Shown here piece by piece: positions 12,331 through 22,640 of a DNA stretch of 64,000 nucleotides. Made by a program: the position numbers and the translations under genes. Source of the DNA: Chlorocebus sabaeus (taxonomy: Eukaryota > Chordata > Mammalia > Primates > Cercopithecidae); contig NC_132916.1 in assembly GCF_047675955.1 (NCBI RefSeq), forward strand, positions 69,495,481 through 69,559,480. Reading direction: 5' to 3'. Position 1 is the stretch's first letter, and each line of letters opens with the position of its first letter. Below the pieces are notes generated by a model. It was not told where the DNA came from. It saw nothing but the letters and a program-made list of their open reading frames with translations, and ran no database searches.

Positions 12331-13142
12331 AAGTATTCTAATAATACATGAAAAATGAATGATAGGATGACACCATTTTGCAATTCCCAATGAATGGATA
12401 TGGACACTTAGCATGAACAGCTGCTAAGATCACGTAAGAGAGATGACAGCTATTATGTGCCTCCTATAACACTGCCAAATACCACTAATTGTCTTGACAA
12501 AAGTCTGATGCATTATCTGGATAAAGTTGCAGATTTGCAGGAGGTTATCAAGAGGACAGACAAAAGTGCTGAACTGTACCAAAAATAGACATTCTGTAAA
12601 ACCCAGACTCTGGAAAATTCTGCAGGTCAAATTGAGTTTTCCAACAGACAAACTGTAGGGAAATGGCAGGTGTGGAGGAGGGATCTGTAAATTAAAAGTG
12701 ATTTAAAATATATCAGATTTTTTTAAAATGAGCAAAACCAGTTAAGGATAGACATTGGAGTGATAAAACTATTTTTAAAACATAATTCAAGTTATGAACT
12801 ACTTCAGAAAATGAAGTTGATGGTAATAATGGAGAGAGGAAGATAATTGTCCCTGAAAGGGGTTCTCGAATGTGCAGCAGTGTTCTGTTTTCCGACTGAG
12901 GTGGTATATTGATAATATTTCATTAAGCCATACATTTTTGTGTAAATATTTTGTTTCACTTTAAGATAAAAAGAATTATAAAAATAAATCAGTCTAGCCA
13001 CCAAAACTTTACGAATGGCTATCTCTGGATGGTCAAATAGCTGGCAATTTTTTATTTTTATTCCTTCATGTATATTTTATTTTTCTTTCTAGTTGTACTG
13101 ACACCAAATATGTGTTACATATGCCATTTAAATATTTTTTAA
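12331..13142. other. UTRN intron, no recognisable element
   Basis: No exon, repeat or reading frame that I can support. Confidence 0.45.
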
Positions 13143-13190
13143 GTAGCTGGGACTGCAGGCACATGCTATCCTGCCTAGCATTTTTTCTTT

Positions 13191-13246
<56 letters not shown>

Positions 13247-13363
13247 GAGACGGGGTTTTGCCATGTTGCTCAGGCTGGTCTCGAACTCCTGAGGTCGAAC
13301 AATCTACCCTCCTTGGCCTCGCAAAGTGCTGGGATTACAGGTGTGAGCCACTGCATCCAGCCT
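13143..13363 (-). mobile_element. Alu fragment with a very long T tract, antisense
   Basis: Antisense Alu sequence from AGTAGCTGGGACTGCAGG to CCACTGCATCCAGCCT. It lacks the right-arm end and poly-A tail of a complete Alu. An uninterrupted run of 51 T (13193-13243) sits where the middle A-rich segment or an adjacent expanded tract would be. The many substitutions suggest an older Alu (J or early S). Confidence 0.85.
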
Positions 13364-14585
13364 ATTTATAAAATGACATTTTAATACAATTTTTTAAAAA
13401 ACCAACCACATGTCATCTAAGCAGTACTTTATTTAATATGAAGGAAAAATTTAGGATGCAATATTAGATATTTTAGTCAATGGCGATGGATTCTTTCTCT
13501 TTCAAAACTTGAAACAGTTCCATTTTTCTAAAGACTCAGGTTTTCAGAAACATTTTTTTCCTTACTGAACTTGGTTGGAGTCCATCAAAGGCTTAGTGTG
13601 AGTTTACTTAGGCTTCAAAAATCTGATGATAATCTCCTGAGAGGCCATGATGGTTAAATAAGATTGAAGGAAAACAATTTATAAGGTGCAAGGTCCTATG
13701 CTAACATGTTACCCTTGTGTTTGATCTAATGGGATCTGCAAAATCTGTTCTCCTTTTCTTACAGGAATAAACAGAAACCGAATCTTCCAAGAAATGCATT
13801 TAAAATGTTGGGTAATTTGTGTAGTAATGAGTGTTCCTTTCAATTTTATCTTTCTATTGTAATATCAAAAGTTATTTGCTTAAAAATTAGAAAAATGTAT
13901 TGTACCTAGTGTAAAGATAGAGTTGAGTTTGGTTACATTTATTATGGTAAGTGGGTGGTTCTCTTTTTTTCTTTGTTTCTTTCTTTTTCTTTTTTTCTAA
14001 ACAAACCATTACTTTAGCATTTTAAAATAGAAAAATATTAGGTACTACCATTATATAATAAAAATCGGACCAAGTATATATAAATGTTTTAACATTTTCG
14101 GTGTAAAAATGGGTTAAATTCATTTTATTGGCTCTACCCCAGCTGAAGAATTACATTCTGATAACCTGAATATAATCTCTAATTCCTTGGGATGAATTGC
14201 TTTTCACTTTTTCTTTTAATATTGCATAAAGTTTGTGGCACTAGTGAGTTAATGCTCTTAGATTACAACTCTTCATGCTAGCTTTTCCCCAAGGAAATAA
14301 GCTATTTCTGAGTGAATGTGTACTATTTTAAAAAAACATATAAATATGAGTATTATTAGCAACTCTAATTTCAGTAACTGCTATAACTTTTTGGGACAGC
14401 AAGTAGTTGTTGATTATTTTGTGCATGGGATAGAGAGGGGTTGTTTTTGTTTATTGGTTGGTTTTGCTTTGGTCTTTCATGTCTTGAAAATATTTAGCTA
14501 AAGAATGTATGCTGTGGAATTGAACTTGCACTTCTGAATAATTTGTCATTTTTTCACAAACCAGATTTCATATTGGAACTCAGAT
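13364..14585. other. UTRN intron, no recognisable element
   Basis: AT-rich with a T/C-rich tract near 13963-13998. No exon or element identified. Confidence 0.45.
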
Positions 14586-14860
14586 ATACATAAACTAGAA
14601 GAACTGATGCTAAGTAAAAGAAGCAAGTCATAAAAGACCATGTATTATATTAATTTGTTTATATGAAATGTCCAGAATAAGCAGATTCATAGAGAAAGTA
14701 GATTAATGCTTGCCACGAGTTGTGGGAGGAGAAGGGTCATGGGTACAGAGTTTCTCTTTGGGGTGATGAAAATGGTCTGTAATTGGATAGTGATGATGGT
14801 TTTTTTAACCATCAGTGGTACTGAAAACCGCTGAAGTGTAAACTGTACCATACCCTTTCT
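14586..14860 (+). mobile_element. L1M-class 3'-end fragment
   Basis: Reads like the 3' region of an old L1: 'gatgctaagtaaaagaagcaagtcataaaagacca', 'tatgaaatgtccagaataagcag', 'tttggggtgatgaaaatggtctg', then 'accgctgaagtgtaaactgtac'. The exact subfamily is not resolved. Confidence 0.6.
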
Positions 14861-15895
14861 GAGGTACACTGGGTAAGGGGCCTGATGCCTTGCCCAGCTG
14901 GCCTTTTCTCCCACCCACTCACTCCACTCAGGGCTGTGAGTTGAAGACCTGAATATGGCTTGAAAGCCACTGGCCTAAGAGATCAAAACTTTTGCATTGC
15001 TAGGTATGGAGTTTACTCCCAAGTAAAAGCTGGAGTCCATTGCTCATTAAGTATTTCTCTCTATATTAACAGTGTACTAAGAGCAGACAAAGAAATAAAT
15101 TGGGTCATACATACTTATCCTTACACACAGGTCTTCTTTATATATTTCTATTATGGAAACTTCTTTTTTTTTCCTTCCTTACCAAAACATTTAGGGTAAG
15201 CATATCTTTAAACTAAATTATCTGCAGTTGTGATAACCATTGCAAAAGATGTGAAAATCATTTATAGTAGATGATATATCCTTTTGGCTTTTTTCTGAAA
15301 CCCAGATACTCCTTCTCTAAAAGTTTCCTTATTTGCTCCCAACTACAATCGGTTTTTTGTTGTTGTTGTTTGTTTGTTTGTTTGTTTTTCCTTTTCTGCC
15401 TGGTAAGAGCTGAATACCCTCAAATGGTCAGATCTTATAACAACCCTTTTTCCTCCACAGGGTTTCCTTGAATTATTTTTCTTTTCATGAATAGCTTTTT
15501 CTTCTGCACTTTTGCTTTGCATTTGGGAAGGCCTATATCCATATAACTGCAGATCATTATGTAGTTAATATTCAGTTATTCAGGAAAAGATTGGTCATTG
15601 TGAATCTGATGGCAAGGCCTGGTGATAGCATGGGGCTGGCACCTTGTTGCAGGTTTTTGTTTTGTCAATGTAAAAACTGATGAATTTTAAATGATAAGTA
15701 GCTGCAGCTTAATCATGCCTCATCTCTGCTTTGCAAGCCGAGAGAATCAAAAGTTCCCTTAATTATTTACTAGAAGCAGACATGTTTTGATAGAATGGGA
15801 ACGGATAGAAAGTGGCAAAACTATATAGGGGTTGACTCAGAACTTAGTTGTTTTCAAAAATTGTTTGTTTTGCTTTGTTTTGCTTTTTAATTTTT
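14861..15895. other. UTRN intron with (GTT)n/(TTTG)n tract
   Basis: Contains a T/G simple repeat at about 15353-15387. No other feature seen. Confidence 0.45.
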
Positions 15896-16187
15896 GCCTG
15901 GGTGTAGTAGCTCACACCTGTAATCCCAGCACTTTGGGAATCTGAGGCAGGTGAATCACTTGAGATCAGGAGTTCCAGACCAGCCTGGCCAACATGGTGA
16001 AACTCCGTCTACTAAAAATACAAAAATTAACTGGATGTGGTTGTGCACACCTGTAGTCCCAGCTACTCAGGAGGGTGAGGCATGAGAATCTCCTGAACTT
16101 GGGAGGCAGAGGTTGTAGTGAACTGAGATCACGCCATTGCATTCCAGCTTGGGTGACAGGGCGAGACTCTGAAAAAAATAAAAAAAG
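15896..16187 (+). mobile_element. Full-length Alu (S type, diverged)
   Basis: From GCCTGGGTGTAGTAGCTCAC through both arms (CCAGCACTTTGGGAA; CCCAGCTACTCAGGAGG) to a short, interrupted A tail. Many CpG positions have decayed (TGGTTGTGCACACC). Confidence 0.92.
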
Positions 16188-16324
16188 TTTCTGTCCACAA
16201 AACAAGTTTCTGTGAGTCCTTGGCATGCATGTTGTGAAGGCAAAGCTGAAGGGCGGGGACAGGGAGCAGGCAGCAGGTAAGCAAATATACTTGTCACTCA
16301 GTTTCTGTGATTACAAGAAAGTTT

Positions 16325-16445
16325 CTCTCTCCTCCTCCTCCTCCTCCTCCTCCTCCTCCTCCTCCTCCTCCTCCTCCTCCTCCTTCTCCTTCTCCTCCTC
16401 CTCCCCCTCCTCCACCTCCTCCTCCTCCCTCTCTCTTTCTGTCTC
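16325..16445 (+). repeat. (TCC)n polypyrimidine microsatellite
   Basis: About 120 bases almost purely C and T, mostly TCC units, with interruptions (TTC, CCC, one A near 16411). The apparent poly-Ser and poly-Gly frames here are simple-repeat artefacts. Confidence 0.95.
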
Positions 16446-17364
16446 TAAGAGGAGGTAATGAGGTATAATGAGTGGTAGGTTGAGCAGTCAAGTTGGAACC
16501 AGAGGATCATGGGCTTAAGTTCTATGCAGATAACGTAAACATTTTAAACACATCTTCAGAAGGATCACAGTTGATATCTGTATTGCAAAGAGAAACTAGA
16601 ATTGTGATGTACAGTAGAAAACTGGGGCTTGGAGAACAATAGTTCATGGGATAGGATGATGGGGTAGGTGGGGTTGGGGTAGTGTTAGTCCATATCACCC
16701 TAAATGATTATCAAACTAATCATTTAGAAATACCTAAAGGAACAGTAACATTTTATACCACTATTAAAAATATAGTTCAGGTAAAATAATTATATGTCTA
16801 CCTAGTTACGAAAGGACAAAGAAATCGACAGTATTCCTTCCCAAACGGAGCACCAATGTGGCCTTGCTCTTTCTTGCTTGTTTATTGTCTTTTCTTTTTC
16901 CCCACTAGAATATATGCTGGCTTGCGTGTAGCCAGCATGAGCTATATGGCTAATTTCCATTAACTCAGCTTAGTTAAAACCATATAATAGCCACAATACT
17001 CTGTCATCACTAAAGTAATAGCAAATTTAAAATTTTTTAGTGATAAGCACCAGCCAGTAGTTTGGAAAAATTTCCAAAACTAATTTTACTTTTTGGCCCA
17101 AGTTTTAAAATATTAGGGAAATGAACTAGTTATGGTTTATTTTCAACAGAGAATGAAAAATTATAAACTTATCACTGTATATATTTAGTGATGAGTTCTT
17201 ATTGCCAAGTGTTTTCATGAGACTGTGCTTTATTTCAAAAATGCATAAAACTACCAAAACTGTTGACATTTAATTGCATCAATTTACATCTGCTCAGATT
17301 TTTTTATAGATAGCTATTGCCTTCCATTTTACTGAGAGAAGTGTAATTGTTTTCAACCTTATAG
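16446..17364. other. UTRN intron, last part before the first visible exon
   Basis: AT-rich and repeat-poor compared with its neighbours. It ends in a polypyrimidine-poor but valid acceptor (TTTTCAACCTTATAG) at 17350-17364. Confidence 0.55.
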
Positions 17365-17501
17365 ACAACGTCTGGGGAAGATGTACGAGACTTCACAAAG
17401 GTGCTTAAGAACAAGTTCAGGTCAAAGAAGTACTTTGCCAAACACCCTCGACTTGGTTACCTGCCTGTCCAGACAGTTCTTGAAGGTGACAACTTAGAGA
17501 C
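17365..17501 (+). CDS. UTRN: UTRN exon (probably exon 65): region just after the ZZ domain
   Basis: 137 nt, starting in frame at ACA ACG TCT and ending two bases into a codon (GAG AC). It encodes [20 protein letters not shown], continues [19 protein letters not shown] and ends EGDNLE. This is the conserved stretch after the ZZ zinc finger of the dystrophin family, part of the cysteine-rich block that contacts beta-dystroglycan. The size matches dystrophin exon 70. Acceptor ...CCTTATAG, donor GTGAGTTT. Confidence 0.97.
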
Positions 17502-17680
17502 GTGAGTTTGATTTTAATATTAAATCTAGTGTTAACATTTATATAAGATGTTGTCTTTTTCATGTTAATAACATGAGAAATTGTTTAATACCAATTGCAT
17601 TTTAGAGGAAGTAGATTAAACGTGGAATCAGTCTTCACAACATGAATTTTTACTATTCATTTTTGACAGTGTCACAGCCA

Positions 17681-18434
17681 AAATTCCAATTTTAACCTTG
17701 CACATGTCCTTAACCTTTAAAAACATGTATTAATATGTCAACTTTAATACACACTGGTCATCTCTTTTGTTGGTCATCTCTTTTTCTTTTTAAAAAATAC
17801 CTAAATTGTGGCATTATGTAGTCTTTCATTCTTTTATTTTCCTTTTTTTCCCCTTATGGGGTGTGTTTTACTATTTCTCGTAGTATGTTTTATACTCCTT
17901 TTGCATCTCTTTAATATCAATTTATTAATAATACTTAATCTGTTGATTCAGATATTTATGCTGAAATTCTAAAATATCACATTATGTTTCTAATCTATTT
18001 TTTATTGAAAATGAAGACAGCAAACTGAGATAGCTTCATATATTACATAAAATAGAAAAAAATTTCAATTTTAACCTTGCATGTGTCCTTAAGCTTTAAA
18101 AATATATATTAATTTGTCAAACTTAATACACAGTGGTGTCATCTTTTTTGTTGGTTATCTCCTTTTAAAAATACTTAAATTGTGGCATTATATAGTCTTT
18201 CATTCTTTTATTTATTTTCCTTTTTTTCCCTTATGGTGGGTATTTTACTATTTTTCATAGTATGTTTTATACTCTTTTTGCATGTCTTTAATATAAATTT
18301 ATTAATAATAATCTGTTGATTCAGATATTTATGCTAAAATTTTAAAATACCACATTATGTTTCTAATCTATTTTTTATTGAAAATGAAGACAGCAAACTG
18401 AGATAGCTTCATATATTACATAAAATAGAAAAAA
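17681..18434 (+). repeat. Direct tandem duplication, two units of about 375 bp
   Basis: Unit A is about 17681-18057 and unit B about 18060-18434. Both run from CAATTTTAACCTTGCA through TTGTGGCATTAT, TCATTCTTTTATTT and CTGTTGATTCAGATATTTAT to TACATAAAATAGAAAAA. The offset is 379 at the left and 373 at the right, so small indels separate the copies. The last 83 bases are identical in both units, while the earlier part carries many substitutions. I do not recognise it as a known repeat family. Confidence 0.9.
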
Positions 18435-19150
18435 TGTCTTCAAAGTGTGTAATTTGAGTTGGTTAGCATAGATGAAAGCTTCAAGATGGTGAAATTACTA
18501 TGGGATTATAAAGCAAAGGGAATAAGAATTTATGGCCTGAAATGAAAAGAAAAAAACGTTTTTCAATAACCCAGAAAAAAATGCAAAGAAGTATTTTTAA
18601 GGCACTAAACAATTATGTGTTAGGATCAAAATAGATTTTAAATCTTTGAATTGCTTTTTCATACGTCAGCATAAATATTCCTGCTAAGGCCATTTTCTTG
18701 TGGTTGAATCTTGGGGAAAATGAGCTTTTATTACTAATCATCAACAGATTGCCTAGTTGTACAGCATAATGAAGCTCCAGTCAGAGAAAGACAGGGTCTC
18801 AGATGACTAGAGAAGAGAAACTCAAAAGTGTGAAGTTTTCTACTTTACAAAAAATAGAGAAAATTGTAGTAAGAAGTATACAAAATGTAAAGTGTAATTT
18901 TTGTGAAATGAAACTTTAACCTTCAAATTCATAGTTCATTTTATTTTGTACATGAGAGAAAATCAGGGAATAGTAATATTTTAGTGCATTGTAATAGTCA
19001 ATGTCTCAAACATGTCAAAATAGAAGAATACTTTATTTGGTCTGCAGACCAAAATCGATTTTTAAAAAATCCCTGTAGACCTCAAACTTTGGTAAACTTA
19101 TGTGCCGGTTTATCTCTTTTATTTGTGGAATGGCTAAGAAATGGAAGAAA

Positions 19151-19418
19151 GCCGGGCGCGGTGGCTCACGCTTGTAATCCCAGCACTTTGGGAGGCCGAG
19201 GCGGGCGGATCACAAGGTCAGGAGATCGAGACCATGGTGAAACCCCGTCTCTACTAAAAATAGAAAAAATTAGCTGGGCGCAGTGGCGGGCGCCTGTAGT
19301 CCCAGCTACTCGGGAGGCTGAGGCAGGAAAATGGCGTGAACCCGGGAGGCGGAGCTTGCAGTGAGCTGAGATTGCGCCACTGCACTCCAGCCTGGGCGAC
19401 AGAGCGAGACTCCGTCTC

Positions 19419-19448
<30 letters not shown>
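19151..19448 (+). mobile_element. AluY with a 12-base deletion (Yd/Yc3-like)
   Basis: Nearly consensus Alu, from GCCGGGCGCGGTGGCTCACG to the A tail, with intact CpGs and therefore young. After GATCGAGACCAT it goes straight to GGTGAAACC, lacking the usual CCTGGCTAACAC; that deletion defines a small AluY branch. A perfect 15-bp target-site duplication, AAGAAATGGAAGAAA, lies at 19136-19150 and 19449-19463. Confidence 0.95.
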
Positions 19449-19449
<1 letters not shown>

Positions 19450-19740
19450 AGAAATGGAAGAAAGACCACAGCCAAAGCATAGGAGATACCTTTTTTCCTC
19501 TATAGGTAATGTCATGTGTGTGTATACAGAAAGAAATACAATGCAAATGCATATTTAGATAGGTCCATGTATAACACATACACATACAGAATGTAAGAAA
19601 AAATTTCAACTTTATGATTACTCTGCTTGGTAACAAACTATGTACACTTAAGATATATTCTTTCCACTTGATATCAAACTGTGTACAATTAAGATCTATG
19701 TCTTTCTAAACATTCCTTTGCATAGTATAATTTAGAAAAG

Positions 19741-20049
19741 TTGTTTTTTTTTTTTTTTTTTTTTTTGAGACAGAGTCTCGCTTTGTCGCCCAGGCTGGAG
19801 TGCAGTGGCGCAATCTCGGCTCACTGCAAGCTCCGCCTCCCGGGTTCACGCCATTCTCCTGCCTTAGCCTCCCGAGAAGCTGGAACTACAGGCACCCACC
19901 ACCAGGCCCGGCTAATTTTTTGGTTTTTTAACAGAGAGGGAGTTTCACCGTGTTAGCCAAGATGGTCTCGATTTCCTGACCTCGTGATCCACCGGTCTTG
20001 GCCTCCCAAAGTGCTGGGATTACAGGCGTGAGCCACCACGCCCGGCCCC
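19741..20049 (-). mobile_element. Full-length AluY, antisense
   Basis: Starts with a poly-T tract (the tail of the antisense element), then GAGACAGAGTCTCGCTTTGT, and ends CACCACGCCCGGCC. The Y-type signature is seen in CTCACTGCAAGCTCCGCCTC. Target-site duplication TAGAAAAG at 19733-19740 and 20050-20057. Confidence 0.94.
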
Positions 20050-21479
20050 TAGAAAAGATTTTAATAAAGCAATTTCAGTTTAAAGAGAGCTATTCGAATA
20101 CATTCAGGAACAGTAGACTTTTGGTCCTCTTTTTGATTTGTGGGTATGCTTTTATCCTTTCCTTCAAAAGCCTGTGTGAAGATTCTTATTTGTCTTAGTA
20201 TCTAATGTATGTTTTAACTGTGCTGACGCCTTAGGATAAAGACAAAATTGTACCTTTTTTGTCTCCCATCCAATTAACCTTTGGAATGGATAATTCTGAG
20301 GCACAAAATTATTACTTGGTGCTTTAATTTATGGGATAATTTGATAGGTTTGAACTAAGTGATGTGCCTTTTAATCTTTTGCTAAACCGTTGGCATTTTG
20401 CATCCCAAACACCTACACCCTTCACAGGAATCATGCAGATAGATGTGTATTTTATACTCCTTTAAAACATTTTTAATTTGCCTTTCAATGTCAAAATAAT
20501 CACTGGCATCAGTCATCCTATTCTGAGTGACTCTATTAGGTAAAAATTAACAGAAAAGCATGCCAAATAATTTTGTACTGTGATTTTGGGGTATAATTCT
20601 GAAAATGACTCACCTCAATTCATTCAATTGAAAATGAATATAAATTTTTAGTGAGAGGAAAGCATTTTTAGTGAGAGGAAACAAGAGGAAAAAGGAAGGA
20701 GTGTGAGCTTGCATCAGATGCCCCAAGATCCTTATTGGAAAGATTTATGAACTACTGGGCAGGTTTTCTTTTTTTAATCTTAGACCGAGCTCTCGGGATT
20801 TGATATAGTTCACTTTTCGGCTGAGCCCTTTCTAGTACAGGACCGCTTAATCTTCTGGTGTCACAATTTATGTGAGTGGGTAATTAAAAAGTTTGATTTT
20901 GTTTATTCTCCTATTTGTGGGAGGAGAACATTGGAGAAAAACCAGCAAAGTGGCAAATGTGTTAAAGTTATTTATGAAGCTAATTAGAATTTTCTTTCAC
21001 TTCTTTCTTTTTCATCCTTGCAAAATATAACGTTTTATCCTCTGCCCAGTAATTGCCCATGCATGCATGGAGGAGGGGATTTATGGGGAAAATGAGTTAT
21101 TACTAAAAGGGCGTAAACAAATCCATGCTAAGGTTTATTCAATTAATTTTATAATTATGCAAAATTTTTCAGAAAATAAATCAATAAATGAGTAGAGTTT
21201 GATTAAAGAATACTCCATTGAAAATAAACCTGAGGAACAAACTAAAATAGTAACAAAAGTAATTCAAGAGTTGTGAGAATTATTATTGGCTAAAGAGATA
21301 GATTGATTTCCCTAAAGATTAAAAAAAGTAAAATAGACACCTCTCCCTGGTATTGGTTAAAGGGGAGTAAATGAGTTTAAAGATTTTTTTTTTTAAGCCT
21401 TTGCTATAGCAAGAACCAAATACAATGCAAGTTTCACTATGGTTGTAGTTAACACCCGACTGGGAGGAAGTATGACAGC

Positions 21480-21790
21480 TAAGTTGAGACCTGAAAGATT
21501 AATAGTGCTAAGGGTTGTGTGTTTGGTGTGGGAGGTGGAGAGGGAGAGTTTCTGGTCTAAGGAAGCATTTTCAAAAGCTCGGAGGCAAGATAATTTCAGA
21601 AACGGGGGTGGAAGACTAGCAACAGTGGCAAGAAATGGCAGTGGAGAGAGAAAATGGAACTATATAATGAAGAGCCTTCTAAGCCATGCCAAGGTGTTTG
21701 GAGTTTATTCTAAGAGCAATGGGGAGTCACTGGGGTCTTTAAGTAAAAGCAGCAGGGATCCCACTTACCCTGCTCTGGGGCAAATGGATT
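21480..21790 (+). repeat. Possible ancient interspersed repeat, unnamed
   Basis: The phrases 'aagttgagacctgaaagatt', 'gccatgccaaggtgtttggag' and 'gcaatggggagtcactgggg' are familiar from an old mammalian repeat whose name I cannot give. No coding function is claimed for the 117-residue open frame here. Confidence 0.3.
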
Positions 21791-21889
21791 GAAGAAGACA
21801 GAAGACAAAGAACAAGGAAGAGTCTACTGACAATTTAAGGCACTAAAAGGGTCACTAAGTTCTTCAAAGTCTGGGTTTTATATATAAAA

Positions 21890-22045
21890 CTATTATATAT
21901 GTATATAGACACACACACACACGTACATACACATATGTTTATATATATACACAAATGTATATATGTGTGTATATATATTAATATAATAGTGTGTGTGTGT
22001 ATATATATATATTTTTGTTTGTTTGTTTGTTTGTTTTGTTTTGTT
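21890..22045. repeat. Compound (TA)n/(CA)n/(TG)n and (TTTG)n simple repeat
   Basis: Alternating purine-pyrimidine tracts of ACAC, TATA and GTGT, followed by TTTG repeats that lead into the antisense Alu at 22046. The TTTG part is plausibly the evolved Alu tail. Confidence 0.9.
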
Positions 22046-22550
22046 TGAAACGGGGTTCAGTTTTGCTTCCCAGTGGCACAATCACAACTTACTATCTCAT
22101 TGCAGCCTCGACCTCCCAGGCTCAAGCGTTCCTCCCTGGAAATTCCTAGGCAGTGTGTGAAGGTGTGGGGGTGTCCCCCCAGCATTAAGATTGGGAATTC
22201 CTAGGCAGTGTGTGAAGTTGTGGGGGTGTCCCCCCAGCATTAAGGTTGACACTGAATGATCTGTCTCCAGACACAAGACTGTGAGTCAAGCAGAACAAGT
22301 TTTCTTGTATCAGTTTGTAGATTAAACTTCTGGATAACATTTTCATCCTCCCGAGAAGCTGGGACTATAGGCATCATGACACCACGCACAGCTAATGTGT
22401 TTATTTTTTGTGGAGATGAGGTCTCATTATGTTACCAAGGCTGGCCTCAGACACCTGGGCTCAAGCGATCCTCCCACCTCAGCCTCCCAAAGTGCTGAGA
22501 TTATAGGTATAAGCCACCGAGCCTGACCTGGGTTGCATTTTACATGATAC
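22046..22550 (-). mobile_element. Old Alu (J type), antisense, split by a 206-bp insert
   Basis: Left Alu part 22046-22137 (CGGGGTTCAG ... CTCAAGCGTTCCTCCCT) and right part 22344-22532 (CATCCTCCCGAGAAGCTGGG ... CCGAGCCTGACC). The two parts adjoin in the Alu consensus with only about 4 bases missing. The intervening sequence is not Alu. Confidence 0.85.
22138..22343 (+). repeat. Non-Alu insert inside the Alu, related to 23745-23884
   Basis: It opens with a direct tandem pair of 55-bp units (22138-22192 and 22193-22247), each with GGAATTCCTAGGCAGTGTGT, GTGGGGGTGTCCCCCCAGC and ATTAAG. Then follow GAATGATCTGTCTCCAGACA, GTCAAGCAGAACAAGTTTTC and TAAACTTCTGGATAACAT. A single-unit relative lies 1.5 kb downstream. 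It has no A tail and no family I recognise. Confidence 0.8.
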
Positions 22551-22640
22551 TAAGTGATCCTCTTGCCTCAGCTTCCCAAAGTGCTAGGATTACAGGCACA
22601 AGCCACCAAGCCTGGCCTGCGTTACATTTCATATAATATC
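22462..22640. repeat. 89-bp tandem duplication at the Alu edge
   Basis: The last part of the Alu plus about 30 bases of flank (GGGTTGCATTTTACATGATACT) is repeated directly after itself (GCGTTACATTTCATATAATATC). The offset is 89 bases. The copies are clearly diverged, so the event is old. Confidence 0.75.

Noticed and set aside
16225..16491. Poly-Ser (+) and poly-Gly (-) open frames
   Set aside because: Produced by the (TCC)n microsatellite; no coding evidence.
1..17364. Search for the preceding utrophin exon (end of ZZ domain)
   Set aside because: No CQSCFFSGR-like or HKMHYP-like coding sequence with splice sites was seen; the exon must lie upstream of the window.
19166..19636. 156-residue minus-strand frame
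   Set aside because: It is the antisense of an AluY plus flank; the sequence is the usual Alu pseudo-protein.
21439..21792. 117-residue frame in the first visible intron
   Set aside because: Overlaps an apparent ancient repeat, has no recognisable domain, and lacks splice or promoter support.
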